NCBI GenBank assembly: GCA_018648445.1
Contig: JABGRG010000074.1
Coordinates: 1-20,226, forward strand
Direction of reading: 5' to 3'
DNA: 20,226 nt
Source of the DNA: Rhodospirillales bacterium
GTDB taxonomy: Bacteria > Pseudomonadota > Alphaproteobacteria > Rhodospirillales_A > JACZKS01
Shown piece by piece: positions 1 to 7,057 of the stretch (positions are counted from its first letter, which is position 1; every line of letters begins with the position of its first letter). The position numbers were made by a program, and so were the translations under genes. The notes under the pieces were generated by a model. The model made no database searches, was not told where the DNA came from, and saw nothing but the letters and a program-made list of their open reading frames with translations.

Positions 1-718
1 GAGGCGGATACAGAATGACCGTTTTTGGAGCCAGCGCGGCGACACCCCGAGCCAAATCCCTGGTGAAATCCAACTGCATGCCGGCCAGCAGAACGTCCAC
101 CTTAAAACGTTGGCCGAGTTCCTGAATTTCCCGATCCGTCATCTTGCTGTTGAACCCCTCATTGTAATTCAGAATACCTGTCCCATCAGGGAGCTCAACA
201 TGAAACCCAGTGTAAGGAGCGCTGAACGGGGCCTTCGTCGCGCTGCTCCACGCCCAACTCAATTGCGTCGTATTTCCCGTGAACAACGCCTTCGGCATAG
301 CCCAAAACAGGTTGATGTCCCGATGCTTCCAAGGGAAAGTGGTTATTTTGAAGCCAGATACCTCAAATGTTTCGTCGAACTTGACCGGCGCCAACTGAGA
401 TTCCGGGATTTTGCTTCGGTTTTGCAGAAACCGGCAAACTTTCTTGGAAGATACAACAGTCGCCCCAGTCCGCCGCACGACCTCGGGTGTATCCAGGAAG
501 TGTTCCTCGTGGCCATGAGTAATGCAAACAACATCTGCATTAAGGTAGTCGTCGATGGTTGACCATTGGGCGCCACAGTAGGGGCGGAAAAACGGATCGA
601 AAAAAAGGGACTTTCCCTCTGATTCGATGGAGATGCTCGACCACCCGAAATACTTGAGTTTCTGTGAGTTTTGCATTTTGACCACTTTCAGCGAACGCTC
701 GCCCATTTGAATATTCAT
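1..718 (-). CDS. MBL-fold metal-dependent hydrolase (UlaG/YtkL-like), 3' end cut by window
   Basis: An open frame of 239 codons runs off the left edge without a stop. It reads as a metallo-beta-lactamase-fold hydrolase of the UlaG/YtkL type: an N-terminal strand pair (KLKYFGWSSISIESEGKSLF), then DPFF near residues 41-44, and the metal motif HGHEEH at residues 68-73, followed by a further His at 132 (WKHRD). The family motif is HxHxDH; here Glu72 takes the usual Asp position, which is odd but conservative. The start is ATG at 718, five bases after the ridA stop; an in-frame GTG at 727 overlaps that stop and is an alternative. It is the last visible gene of the dctP1QM1-ridA operon. The substrate is unknown; a lactonase or amide/ester hydrolase acting on the imported compound is possible. 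The fold call is firm, the role is not. Confidence 0.82.
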   Translation of the reverse strand, partial: MNIQMGERSLKVVKMQNSQKLKYFGWSSISIESEGKSLFFDPFFRPYCGAQWSTIDDYLNADVVCITHGHEEHFLDTPEVVRRTGATVVSSKKVCRFLQNRSKIPESQLAPVKFDETFEVSGFKITTFPWKHRDINLFWAMPKALFTGNTTQLSWAWSSATKAPFSAPYTGFHVELPDGTGILNYNEGFNSKMTDREIQELGQRFKVDVLLAGMQLDFTRDLARGVAALAPKTVILYPP

Positions 719-723
719 TTGAT

Positions 724-1194
724 TCACTCGATCTCGAAAATGCCGTCGACTTCGACAGCAACACCGGCCGGCAGCGAAGCCACGCCAACCGCGAAGCGGG
801 CATGCGGGCCAACCTCGCCGCCGAACACTTCGACCATCAGGTCGGAAGCGCCGTTAACGCATTTCGGAGCATCATTGAATTCCGTGGTGCAGTTGACGAA
901 ACCGCCCAGTTTCACGACGCGGGCGACCTTGTCCAGGTTTCCGCCGCACGCTTTGCGAAGTTGCGCAAGAACATTCAGGGCGCATGTCCGGCCCGCTTGA
1001 TAACCGTCTTCAACGGAAAGATCCTGGCCCACTTTGCCCACATGCCGAATCTCGCCGTTCCAGGCAGGAACCTGACCCGATATGTACACCGTGCTGCCGC
1101 TGAACACGAAGGGAACATAGTTGCCGACCGGTGCTGCCGCTTCGGGCAGTTCGATGTTCAGTTCGGCAAGGCGTGTGTCGATCTTTCCTGGCAT
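724..1194 (-). CDS. RidA-family (YjgF/YER057c) protein, probable enamine/imine deaminase
   Basis: A 156-residue protein of the RidA superfamily. The family fold is visible: FSGSTVYISGQVP (31-43), GFVNCTTEFNDAP (98-110) and the C-terminal signature RFAVGVASLP (133-142) with VEVDGIFEIE to the end. Arg133 matches the Arg that binds the substrate carboxylate in RidA, and Glu148 matches the Glu that positions water in deaminating members. It is longer than archetypal RidA (about 128 aa) and fits the longer YjgF-like subgroup. AGGAG lies just upstream of the ATG at 1194. It follows dctM1 by 29 bases and precedes the MBL hydrolase, so it is cotranscribed with a TRAP transporter. Known RidA proteins hydrolyse reactive 2-aminoacrylate-type enamines/imines. 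By inference the pathway handles an amino or imino compound. Confidence 0.9.
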   Translation of the reverse strand: MPGKIDTRLAELNIELPEAAAPVGNYVPFVFSGSTVYISGQVPAWNGEIRHVGKVGQDLSVEDGYQAGRTCALNVLAQLRKACGGNLDKVARVVKLGGFVNCTTEFNDAPKCVNGASDLMVEVFGGEVGPHARFAVGVASLPAGVAVEVDGIFEIE

Positions 1195-1223
1195 TTTTTC
1201 TACTCCTACAAAGGTTGCGTTTT

Positions 1224-2588
1224 TTATCGAGCCATGACGCTAGGCAGCCACAGCACAAGGCTTGGGAAGGCGACAATGATCGCCAATCCCGTAAGCTGAA
1301 GAATGACGAAGGGAATAATCCCCCGGTAAATGTGTTGCATGGTTACGCCCGGAGTGGCCGCCCCCTTCATGTAAAAGAGCGCGTAGCCGAAAGGCGGTGT
1401 CAGGTACGAAGTCTGGAGGTTCACGGCAATCAGAATGGCAAACCAGACCAGGAAATCCTCCTGCGCCACGTGTGCTCCCATTTCCAAAGATTCCAAAATG
1501 GGTGTGAACACCGGCAGAACGATCAGGATGATCTCGATCCAGTCGAAGAAAAAACCCATCAGGAACACGGTGATCAGCATGAAGAAGACGATACCCGCCG
1601 GACCCATCCCCATTTCTTCGAAGAAGGCGGCGATGATGTCGTCGCCGCCGAGGGAGCGGAATACGTACGAGAACGCCGTGGCGCCGAGGAAAATCATGAA
1701 AATCATGACGTTGGTTTTCGAGAACCGCTCGACCACTTCCTTGACAATGGCGAACTTCAGATTGCCTTTGGCCAACGCCAGAAGGATGGCGCCAAAAGCG
1801 CCAACGCCACCGGCTTCCGTCGGCGTCGCCCAACCAAAGAAAATTGAACCGAGTACGAGTACGATGAGAAAAACCGGTGGCAGGAAGCTGCGAAAAATCA
1901 TCGCAGTCAATTCACTGCGGCTCGACGGTCCCTCGTCTTTTCCCAGCGCCGGAGCCAGGTTCGGCTTCACTGCACAGAAGACGACTATATAGACAATATA
2001 GAGCCCCGAAAGGACAAGGCCGGGAATGAGTGCCGCTACAAAAAGGGTGCCGACCGAAACGGCCAAAAGGTCGGCAAGGATAACCAGCATGATGCTGGGC
2101 GGAATAAGAATCCCAAGGGTTCCCGATGCGGCGATTGTCCCGGTCGACAACTCGATCTGGTAGCCGCGCGCCAGCATCACCGGCAAAGCCAGCAAGGTCA
2201 TCATTATTACCGATGCCCCGACGATGCCGGTCGTCGCCGCCAGGATCGTTCCCATCAGGGTCACGGATATTGCGAGTCCCCCCGGAACTCGGCGCAGAAG
2301 GACCTGGAGGCAATACAAGAGATCGGTGGCGACTCCGCTTTTTTCCAACATCGTTCCCATGAAAATGAACATGGGAATCGCCACGAGGACCGGTTTTTCG
2401 GCTACCCCGCCCCAAATGCGGGCGGTGATGTTGTAGAATTCAATGAGTGAAAAGACGTCAAGATAGTAGCCAATCAAGCCGAACGCGAGGGACGTTCCAC
2501 CAAGGATAAAAGCAACCGGATATCCCGTGAACATAAGCACGGCCAGAGCGAGAAACATGAAAATGGGGAGGAGGTCGAGGACGAGCAT
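1224..2588 (-). CDS. dctM: TRAP transporter large permease, DctM subunit (system 1)
   Basis: A 454-residue, almost wholly hydrophobic inner-membrane protein of the DctM family (usual length about 425-450). It carries typical signatures: FTGYPVAFILGG at the N-terminus, PVLVAIPMFIFMGTMLEKSG around residues 66-85, GTLGILIPPSIMLVILADLL near 155-175, and LTPPFGYALFYMKG near the C-terminus. It should form the ion-coupled channel of a tripartite ATP-independent periplasmic transporter together with the adjacent DctQ and DctP. The ATG at 2588 has an AGGGAAA ribosome site and lies 9 bases after the dctQ1 stop. Substrate specificity is set by dctP1 rather than by this subunit. Confidence 0.95.
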   Translation of the reverse strand: MLVLDLLPIFMFLALAVLMFTGYPVAFILGGTSLAFGLIGYYLDVFSLIEFYNITARIWGGVAEKPVLVAIPMFIFMGTMLEKSGVATDLLYCLQVLLRRVPGGLAISVTLMGTILAATTGIVGASVIMMTLLALPVMLARGYQIELSTGTIAASGTLGILIPPSIMLVILADLLAVSVGTLFVAALIPGLVLSGLYIVYIVVFCAVKPNLAPALGKDEGPSSRSELTAMIFRSFLPPVFLIVLVLGSIFFGWATPTEAGGVGAFGAILLALAKGNLKFAIVKEVVERFSKTNVMIFMIFLGATAFSYVFRSLGGDDIIAAFFEEMGMGPAGIVFFMLITVFLMGFFFDWIEIILIVLPVFTPILESLEMGAHVAQEDFLVWFAILIAVNLQTSYLTPPFGYALFYMKGAATPGVTMQHIYRGIIPFVILQLTGLAIIVAFPSLVLWLPSVMAR

Positions 2589-2597
2589 AATGTTTCC

Positions 2598-3176
2598 CTA
2601 ATCCGCTCCGCGCACCATTTTGCGCTCAATTTCATCCTGGGGATCGATGTCGCCATCGGCACCACAGAGATCGGGTCTGAACAGCATCACGATCCGGCGA
2701 AACAACACACTGAAAGCGCTCAGCAGAAGGACCGACATGCCGATGGGTATGGCCGACTTGATCAGCCATCTGAATGGCAGACCTGTGGCCGACGACGATA
2801 TCTCGCCCTTGAGCCAGGAACGGTGAGTTAGTTCGGCGCCGAAATGGATAACAACGAGGCAGAACGGTATTAGAAACAAAACGCAACCTAATATCTCGAT
2901 CCAGCACTGGGCGCGCCGGCCCAGCTTTTCGCGGACCATGTCAATTCGAACGTGGGTGTCGTGGATGTAACCGATGCCGAGGCAGAACATGAACAGCACC
3001 GTGTGGAAGTGCCATTCAAGTTCCTGCAGTTTCGATGACCCCATGGCGAAAAAGCGGCGACTGACAACGTCGAATAGAATGACGGCGATGAGGGCGATGG
3101 CGACCCAGGCGGCCAAACGGCCAATTTTCTCAACGGCGTCGCCGAGAACATCCGAAACCTTCAGCAATAAGCGCAT
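2598..3176 (-). CDS. dctQ: TRAP transporter small permease, DctQ subunit (system 1)
   Basis: A 192-residue membrane protein with four predicted hydrophobic segments (about residues 20-40, 55-70, 90-115 and 140-165). Family features include FDVVSRRFF after the first helix, LEWHFHTVLFMFCLGIGYIH in the second, and HVRIDMVREKL between helices, all typical of DctQ/YiaM small subunits. It pairs with DctM in the inner membrane. The ATG at 3176 has GGAG seven bases upstream. A long stem-loop sits between dctP1 and this gene, which may lower expression of the membrane subunits relative to the binding protein. The C-terminal tail after the last helix is charged and slightly longer than in many homologues. 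Confidence 0.93.
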   Translation of the reverse strand: MRLLLKVSDVLGDAVEKIGRLAAWVAIALIAVILFDVVSRRFFAMGSSKLQELEWHFHTVLFMFCLGIGYIHDTHVRIDMVREKLGRRAQCWIEILGCVLFLIPFCLVVIHFGAELTHRSWLKGEISSSATGLPFRWLIKSAIPIGMSVLLLSAFSVLFRRIVMLFRPDLCGADGDIDPQDEIERKMVRGAD

Positions 3177-3195
3177 CCCTCAACTCCATTTTGTT

Positions 3196-3257
3196 CCGGC
3201 CCGTGGCGGCGGAGAACTCCTGCGACTGAAATTCCAGTTCTCCGCACCACGGTCCGG
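3196..3257 (-). promoter_or_regulatory. Long imperfect stem-loop between dctP1 and dctQ1
   Basis: Positions 3196-3218 and 3236-3257 are inverted copies. The inner 10 bp (GCGGAGAACT and its complement) are perfect, followed by a small bulge, six more pairs (CCGTGG), one mismatch and four pairs (CCGG). The loop is 17 nt. No U-run follows on the transcribed strand, so it is unlikely to be a strong intrinsic terminator. Structures at this place in binding-protein transporter operons commonly stabilise the upstream message or attenuate the membrane genes; that role is inferred here. Confidence 0.75.
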
Positions 3258-3288
3258 CCACAACTCAACAACTGCAATCGTTCTGAGG

Positions 3289-4359
3289 CTACTCCTTGAC
3301 GTAACCCAAGTCGGACCAAAGCTTGTATTCGCTGCGGAACGCCATGTAGTTGTCATACGCTTTTTTGAATTCAGCCGAGTTCGCCGTTTCCTCGGCCACC
3401 ACTTCCTTCCAGGCATCACGGAAAACCTGGATCATTTCCGGCGACCACGCGTGCAGGGTGACGCCCTTATTCTTGATTTCCTTCATCGCCGCGAACTGCT
3501 TGGCTTCGCCTTCTGCGATTGCCTGACGGACATTGTCGCCGCACATCATTTCGATCTGCGCCTGCTGCGTTTCCGACAATCCCTTCCACTTGTCCATATT
3601 GATGGCCAGTTCGTACAACGTTGCCGGTTGGTGCCAACCGGGGAAGTAGTAGTGCTTGGCAACCTGATAGAAGCCGAGTTTCAAATCGACCGCGGGCATC
3701 GCAAACTCGGTCGCATCAATGGTGCCCAGTTCCAATGCCGGGAAGATATCGCCGGCGGGAAGAAGCTGTGCGGAAGCGCCGAGCTTTTCCATGACCTTTG
3801 CGCCGAGCCCGAAGATGCGCATTTTCATGCCCTTGAAATCTTCGGCAGATTTGATTTCCTTGCGGAACCAGCCCGATGCTTCGGCTACGGTGCCGCCGCA
3901 TACGATACCCTTGATGTTGTTGCGTCCGTAGATCTCGTCATAATGCTCTTTACCGCCGCCATAGTAGAAATAGGCAAGCAGTTCGGGCCATTTGGGGCCG
4001 AAGGGCAATGCGGAGAAGACGGCAAGCGCGGGATTTTTCCCATAGTAATACCCAGACAACCCCCAGCAGAGATCGACTGAGCCCGTTGAAACGGCATCAA
4101 AGCATTCCGCCGGCGGGACCAGCGCGCCCGGTTCGAACGGCTTGAATTGAATATTGCCGCCCGACACGGATTTGATTTTCCGCGATATATCCTTGGCCTG
4201 GCTGCCCACATGCGGAATTTTTGTGGGGAACCAACTCTGCATTTTCCAGCGAACGGGCTTGTCGGCCGCCGCTGCCATTGTAACGCTGCCGGCGAGTATG
4301 GCTGTTGCAAGCAATCCGCCGAAAAGTGTCTTCCACTGTGACATAACAATCGGTTTCAT
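3289..4359 (-). CDS. dctP: TRAP transporter periplasmic substrate-binding protein, DctP/TakP-like (system 1)
   Basis: A 356-residue secreted solute-binding protein. Residues 1-32 form a signal peptide (hydrophobic core LFGGLLATAILAGSVTMAAA, cleavage near AAA-ADKP). The mature protein has the DctP layout, with GMKMRIFGLG carrying the Arg that normally salt-bridges a substrate carboxylate, then ALELGTIDATEFAMPAVD and YYFPGWHQP. The last two stretches resemble the TakP branch, which binds 2-oxoacids, so a 2-oxo or hydroxy acid is the best guess; this is from memory of the family, not alignment. ATG at 4359 has GAGGAG eight bases upstream; Met6 is a weaker alternative. It heads the operon dctP1-dctQ1-dctM1-ridA-MBL, transcribed from the promoter at 4468-4496. 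Confidence 0.93.
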   Translation of the reverse strand: MKPIVMSQWKTLFGGLLATAILAGSVTMAAAADKPVRWKMQSWFPTKIPHVGSQAKDISRKIKSVSGGNIQFKPFEPGALVPPAECFDAVSTGSVDLCWGLSGYYYGKNPALAVFSALPFGPKWPELLAYFYYGGGKEHYDEIYGRNNIKGIVCGGTVAEASGWFRKEIKSAEDFKGMKMRIFGLGAKVMEKLGASAQLLPAGDIFPALELGTIDATEFAMPAVDLKLGFYQVAKHYYFPGWHQPATLYELAINMDKWKGLSETQQAQIEMMCGDNVRQAIAEGEAKQFAAMKEIKNKGVTLHAWSPEMIQVFRDAWKEVVAEETANSAEFKKAYDNYMAFRSEYKLWSDLGYVKE

Positions 4360-4764
4360 CTGTTCGTCTCCTCACCTATCGTCTTGAATAACCCTGGTTT
4401 GAATTTCTTGGCATTCGCTAGCTTCTTTTCCCCCATCCGGTTGTTCGTGTTCTTTCGGGGTTAGCGAGTTATACACGAAAGTTTCCCAATAGGCAATATT
4501 TGTTGACCAAAAAACAAAAGCCGCAATCGGCGGCGATAATTGGCTTGGAAAAGGAAATTTTTTTCCGTTTTATAACAAATAGGTAGGTGAGTAGTCGGTC
4601 GCATTATGGATTGGAAAAAAAACGCTGGAACGTCCGGTGTTCCTCTTGCCTGCATCAAGCAGAGCTTGACAAAAGTGTCCTTATGGGAAACAACTGTTTT
4701 TCCAAGATGTATCGTTGATCTGTTCACAGGACCCAGGCGACCGGTGTTGAGAGAGTGGGGCGAC
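4360..4764. other. Divergent intergenic region between dctP1 and the PfpI/XRE regulator operon
   Basis: About 405 bases hold no convincing gene. The part nearest dctP1 carries its promoter (separate entry). The centre (about 4465-4605) is clearly AT-rich compared with the flanks, with A and T runs, a small hairpin GCCGC-AATCG-GCGGC at 4519-4533, and an A/T-rich dyad GGAAATTTTTTTCC at 4554-4567 that could be an operator. A TTGACA at 4666-4671 has no good -10 partner at 16-18 bp, so I do not call a plus-strand promoter. An open frame reads from 4606 into the PfpI gene, but its first 53 codons do not look like the family. Confidence 0.6.
4468..4496 (-). promoter_or_regulatory. Sigma70-type promoter for the dctP1 operon
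   Basis: On the minus strand TTGCCT (4496-4491) is followed after exactly 17 bases by TATAAC (4473-4468). Both boxes match the consensus well and lie in an AT-rich stretch about 100 bases upstream of the dctP1 ATG. The predicted leader is about 100 nt. The position fits control by the divergently encoded XRE-cupin regulator. Confidence 0.65.
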
Positions 4765-5424
4765 ATGAGCGACGACATTGTATTTGCGATCTTTGTTTAT
4801 GATGATGTTGAACCCATCGACCTGGGAGCGACGTTCGGCGTTCTGTCCATGGCCCGCAGGATCGCACCGGGAATTAAGGTATTTACCGTGGGCCGGGAAA
4901 AAGGGCGGTTACGGCTGACCAACGGACTCACCATATTGGCGGAATACGGATTTGCGGATTGTCCGGACATGGACGTTCTAATCGTTTCCGGCGGACCGGG
5001 TTGGATTGATCAGGCAGAGATGCCCGGTGTTCTTGCTTTTGTAAAACGGATGAAAAGCCGCGCCGTTGTCGTGTCGGTTTGCACCGGCGCCATGATTCTT
5101 GCGGCTGCCGGTGTCCTTGATGGACGGCGGGCTACGACGAAACGGCGGGCGGCGGTTGACGAGATATCTCCACTACAAACCTTGCGTGGCGGATATCCGA
5201 AGGTGGATGTTGTGGAGTCGCGGTTGGTTGACGACGGTGACGTTATCACCGGGGGCGGAGTGACGCTGGCCATCGATATGATGCTTCACTTGCTCCAACG
5301 TTTCCTGGGCAGTTCCGTAGCCAACGAAACGGCACGGATTATGGAATATGAGACGGCGTGGTTTGCCAATGGGGTAGCGTTTGGTAAAAATGCTGAAACT
5401 GAAACGAGCGTGAAGCGAATATGA
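4765..5424 (+). CDS. DJ-1/PfpI (class I glutamine amidotransferase-like) protein
   Basis: A 219-residue DJ-1/PfpI-fold protein. It has FVYDDVEPIDLGATFGVL at the N-terminus with the conserved Glu16, SGGPGWIDQ (75-83), and the nucleophile elbow VSVCTGAMILAAAGVLDG (103-120) with Cys106. GRRATTKRR follows where isocyanide hydratases and AraC-linked members have GRRATTHW, so the His partner is not obvious. The C-terminal TGGGVTLAIDMMLHLL helix is typical of the ThiJ/AraC-N group. I chose ATG 4765 because GAGAGAGTGGGG precedes it and homology starts there; the frame stays open back to 4606. Its stop overlaps the next gene's ATG (ATGA), so the two are translationally coupled. It may be an isonitrile hydratase-like enzyme or a ligand-sensing partner of the regulator; neither is proven. 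Confidence 0.88.
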   Translation: MSDDIVFAIFVYDDVEPIDLGATFGVLSMARRIAPGIKVFTVGREKGRLRLTNGLTILAEYGFADCPDMDVLIVSGGPGWIDQAEMPGVLAFVKRMKSRAVVVSVCTGAMILAAAGVLDGRRATTKRRAAVDEISPLQTLRGGYPKVDVVESRLVDDGDVITGGGVTLAIDMMLHLLQRFLGSSVANETARIMEYETAWFANGVAFGKNAETETSVKRI

Positions 5425-6020
5425 AATCCGAAGCACCCGAAGTTCATCAGATGATTGGCAAGCGGTTACGGCAACTACGCAAAACGCGTGGCGTCACCCT
5501 TGACACTCTTGCCAAATCAACTGGTTTCACCAAAAGCTATCTCTCCAAAATCGAGAACGCCAAGAAGGTGCCGCCGATCGCGTCGCTGGCGCGGATTGCT
5601 GAGGCCTTGAACACGGATCTGGCATTTTTCTTTGATGCCAATGGCGAGGATGTGGGCTCCAAGGGCGACGGGATTTGTGTCGTCCGCGCAAACGAGCGCG
5701 AAACCGTTATGCGGGGCGGCAGTTCATTTGGATACGATTATCAGGCCCTGGCGCATAAGAAGTTGGACAAGCTTATGGAGCCGTTTATTTTCACTTTTCC
5801 CCCGCACGTCAGCAAGGATTTCTTTTTCGAGCACGCGCAAGAGGAACTGTTTTTTGTGCTCAGTGGCCGCGTCTCTTTCGAGGCGAACGGAACCAAAGTG
5901 GTTCTTGAACCGGGCGATTGCGTTTATATCGGATCAAATATCCCACATCGTGGCCAATCGATCGGCGAGAAGGCGACAGCCCTTGTCGTCGTCGCCAAGC
6001 ACGATCACCAGAACGGCTGA
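5421..6020 (+). CDS. XRE-family transcriptional regulator with C-terminal cupin domain
   Basis: A 199-residue regulator with two domains. Residues 10-67 form an XRE/Cro helix-turn-helix (LRKTRGVTLDTLAKSTGFTK then YLSKIENAKKVPPIASLARI). Residues about 125-195 form a cupin barrel (EELFFVLSGRVSFEANGTKV, LEPGDCVYIGSNIPHRGQS). This architecture (PuuR/SutR-like) senses a small molecule through the cupin and usually represses nearby catabolic or transport genes. ATG 5421 overlaps the PfpI stop by four bases. It lies divergent to the dctP1 operon, its most likely target, and converges on aroE. Ligand unknown. Confidence 0.93.
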   Translation: MKSEAPEVHQMIGKRLRQLRKTRGVTLDTLAKSTGFTKSYLSKIENAKKVPPIASLARIAEALNTDLAFFFDANGEDVGSKGDGICVVRANERETVMRGGSSFGYDYQALAHKKLDKLMEPFIFTFPPHVSKDFFFEHAQEELFFVLSGRVSFEANGTKVVLEPGDCVYIGSNIPHRGQSIGEKATALVVVAKHDHQNG

Positions 6021-6079
6021 TTGAAGCTCATTATTTTCCCGACCGAACGAGAACCGGCGTTTTTACGTTCGTCCTCGCC

Positions 6080-6919
6080 TTAGTCCGCGTTAAGCGCGCG
6101 CACCACCAGTTCTCGCAGTTCCGGCGTCACCTCGGGGCGAACGCCCCACCACAATTCGAAGGGCCGTGCGGCTTGGTGAAGCAACATTCCAAGGCCGTCG
6201 GCATAACGAATTCCGCGTTGCTCTGCGGCTTTCAGTAACGGCGTCATGAGAGGCGTGTAGACCAGATCGGCGACCACAGTTTCGTTGCCGACATCGCTCA
6301 GGTCTAGATCAAGATCGGGGTTTCCCACCATGCCCAGAGAGGTGGCGTTGATGATCAGATTGGCGCTGGGAAGCAGGGCCGGCACATCGCGCCAATGGGC
6401 GGGATGTATCTGTGAACCCAGCCGGGCGCGAAAGGCCACAGCCCGTGGAAACGTACGGTTGACCACATAGACGTTTCGCGCGCCACGCTCCAGCAACCCG
6501 TGGGCGACCGCCCGGGCGGCTCCGCCGGCTCCCAGAAGCACCGTATGCTCCAGATTGTCGTCCCAACCCGGTGTTTGGTCGTCAAGGCAGGAGACAAAGC
6601 CTTCCACATCCGTGTTGGTGGAACGCAAGCGGCCCTCGTCCAGCCACAGGGTATTGGCCGCACCCACTGCGCGGGCACGTTCATCGGGCTCGGAAGCGGC
6701 CAGCGCCAACTCTTTATGCGGAATGGTGACGTTGCATCCCACATAGCCATGCGCGGCAAGATTTTCGACAAAATCGGTAAAGTCGTCCGGGCTCACCTCT
6801 TCAAGGCGATATCCACCGTCAATGCCGTGGCGTTCCATCCAGTGGCCATGAATGATCGGCGATTTGGAATGCTTGACCGGCCAACCGATCAGGCAGGCGG
6901 TTCGAACAGCCTCGCCCAT
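6080..6919 (-). CDS. aroE: Shikimate dehydrogenase AroE (NADP-type)
   Basis: A 279-residue shikimate dehydrogenase with every family landmark: substrate-binding SKSP at 18-21, catalytic Lys69 in NVTIPHK, Asp104 in NTDVEGF, the glycine-rich GAGGAA at 130-135, VVNRTFPRA (NRT at 154-156, the usual NADP 2'-phosphate clamp), NATSLGM, and GLGMLLHQAARPF near the end. It should reduce 3-dehydroshikimate to shikimate with NADPH, or run in reverse. I chose ATG 6919 over the longer ATG 6952 because AGGAG lies nine bases upstream and a promoter -10 box overlaps 6952-6957. It is monocistronic, converges on the XRE regulator and diverges from a gene that carries a second AroE-like domain. Whether it is the housekeeping aroE or a catabolic copy cannot be told from the window. 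Confidence 0.95.
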   Translation of the reverse strand: MGEAVRTACLIGWPVKHSKSPIIHGHWMERHGIDGGYRLEEVSPDDFTDFVENLAAHGYVGCNVTIPHKELALAASEPDERARAVGAANTLWLDEGRLRSTNTDVEGFVSCLDDQTPGWDDNLEHTVLLGAGGAARAVAHGLLERGARNVYVVNRTFPRAVAFRARLGSQIHPAHWRDVPALLPSANLIINATSLGMVGNPDLDLDLSDVGNETVVADLVYTPLMTPLLKAAEQRGIRYADGLGMLLHQAARPFELWWGVRPEVTPELRELVVRALNAD

Positions 6920-6951
6920 GATGGATATCTCCTCTGATTTTGTCGGCGGCA

Positions 6952-6980
6952 TGATTAGCGTCGCGTCGGCATCCCGTCAA
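6952..6980 (-). promoter_or_regulatory. Sigma70-type promoter for aroE (6080-6919)
   Basis: On the minus strand TTGACG (6980-6975), a 17-base spacer, then TAATCA (6957-6952). The predicted start lies about 25 bases before the aroE ATG at 6919, which supports that start codon. Its -35 box is 13 bases from the -35 box of the divergent promoter. Confidence 0.6.
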
Positions 6981-6993
6981 TATGTACCGACCC

Positions 6994-7022
6994 TTGGACA
7001 TTCACCGATATGCGGCTAATCT
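6994..7022 (+). promoter_or_regulatory. Sigma70-type promoter for the VOC-AroE fusion gene
   Basis: TTGGAC (6994-6999), a 17-base spacer, then TAATCT (7017-7022). Transcription would begin near 7030, downstream of the ATG at 7010, which favours ATG 7058 as the start of the gene. The 13 bases between this and the divergent promoter are the natural place for a shared operator. Confidence 0.55.
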
Positions 7023-7057
7023 CTGAAAAAGCGTGCAAACGGCAGGGACCAAACGCA

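Noticed and set aside
2974..4080. 368-codon plus-strand frame opposite dctP1/dctQ1
   Set aside because: Crosses two real minus-strand genes and the stem-loop between them; no recognisable domain.
4666..4694. TTGACA as the -35 of a promoter for the PfpI/XRE operon
   Set aside because: The -35 is perfect but the hexamer at 17 bases (AACAAC) is a poor -10, and 16 or 18 bases are no better.
4606..4764. N-terminal extension of the DJ-1/PfpI protein
   Set aside because: The fold begins at MSDDIVFAIF; the extra 53 residues have no similarity and ATG 4765 has a purine-rich ribosome site.
6044..6071. Inverted repeat CGAACG...CGTTCG between the XRE gene and aroE as a bidirectional terminator
   Set aside because: Only six pairs around a 16-base loop, with the T-run inside the loop rather than after the stem; too weak to call.
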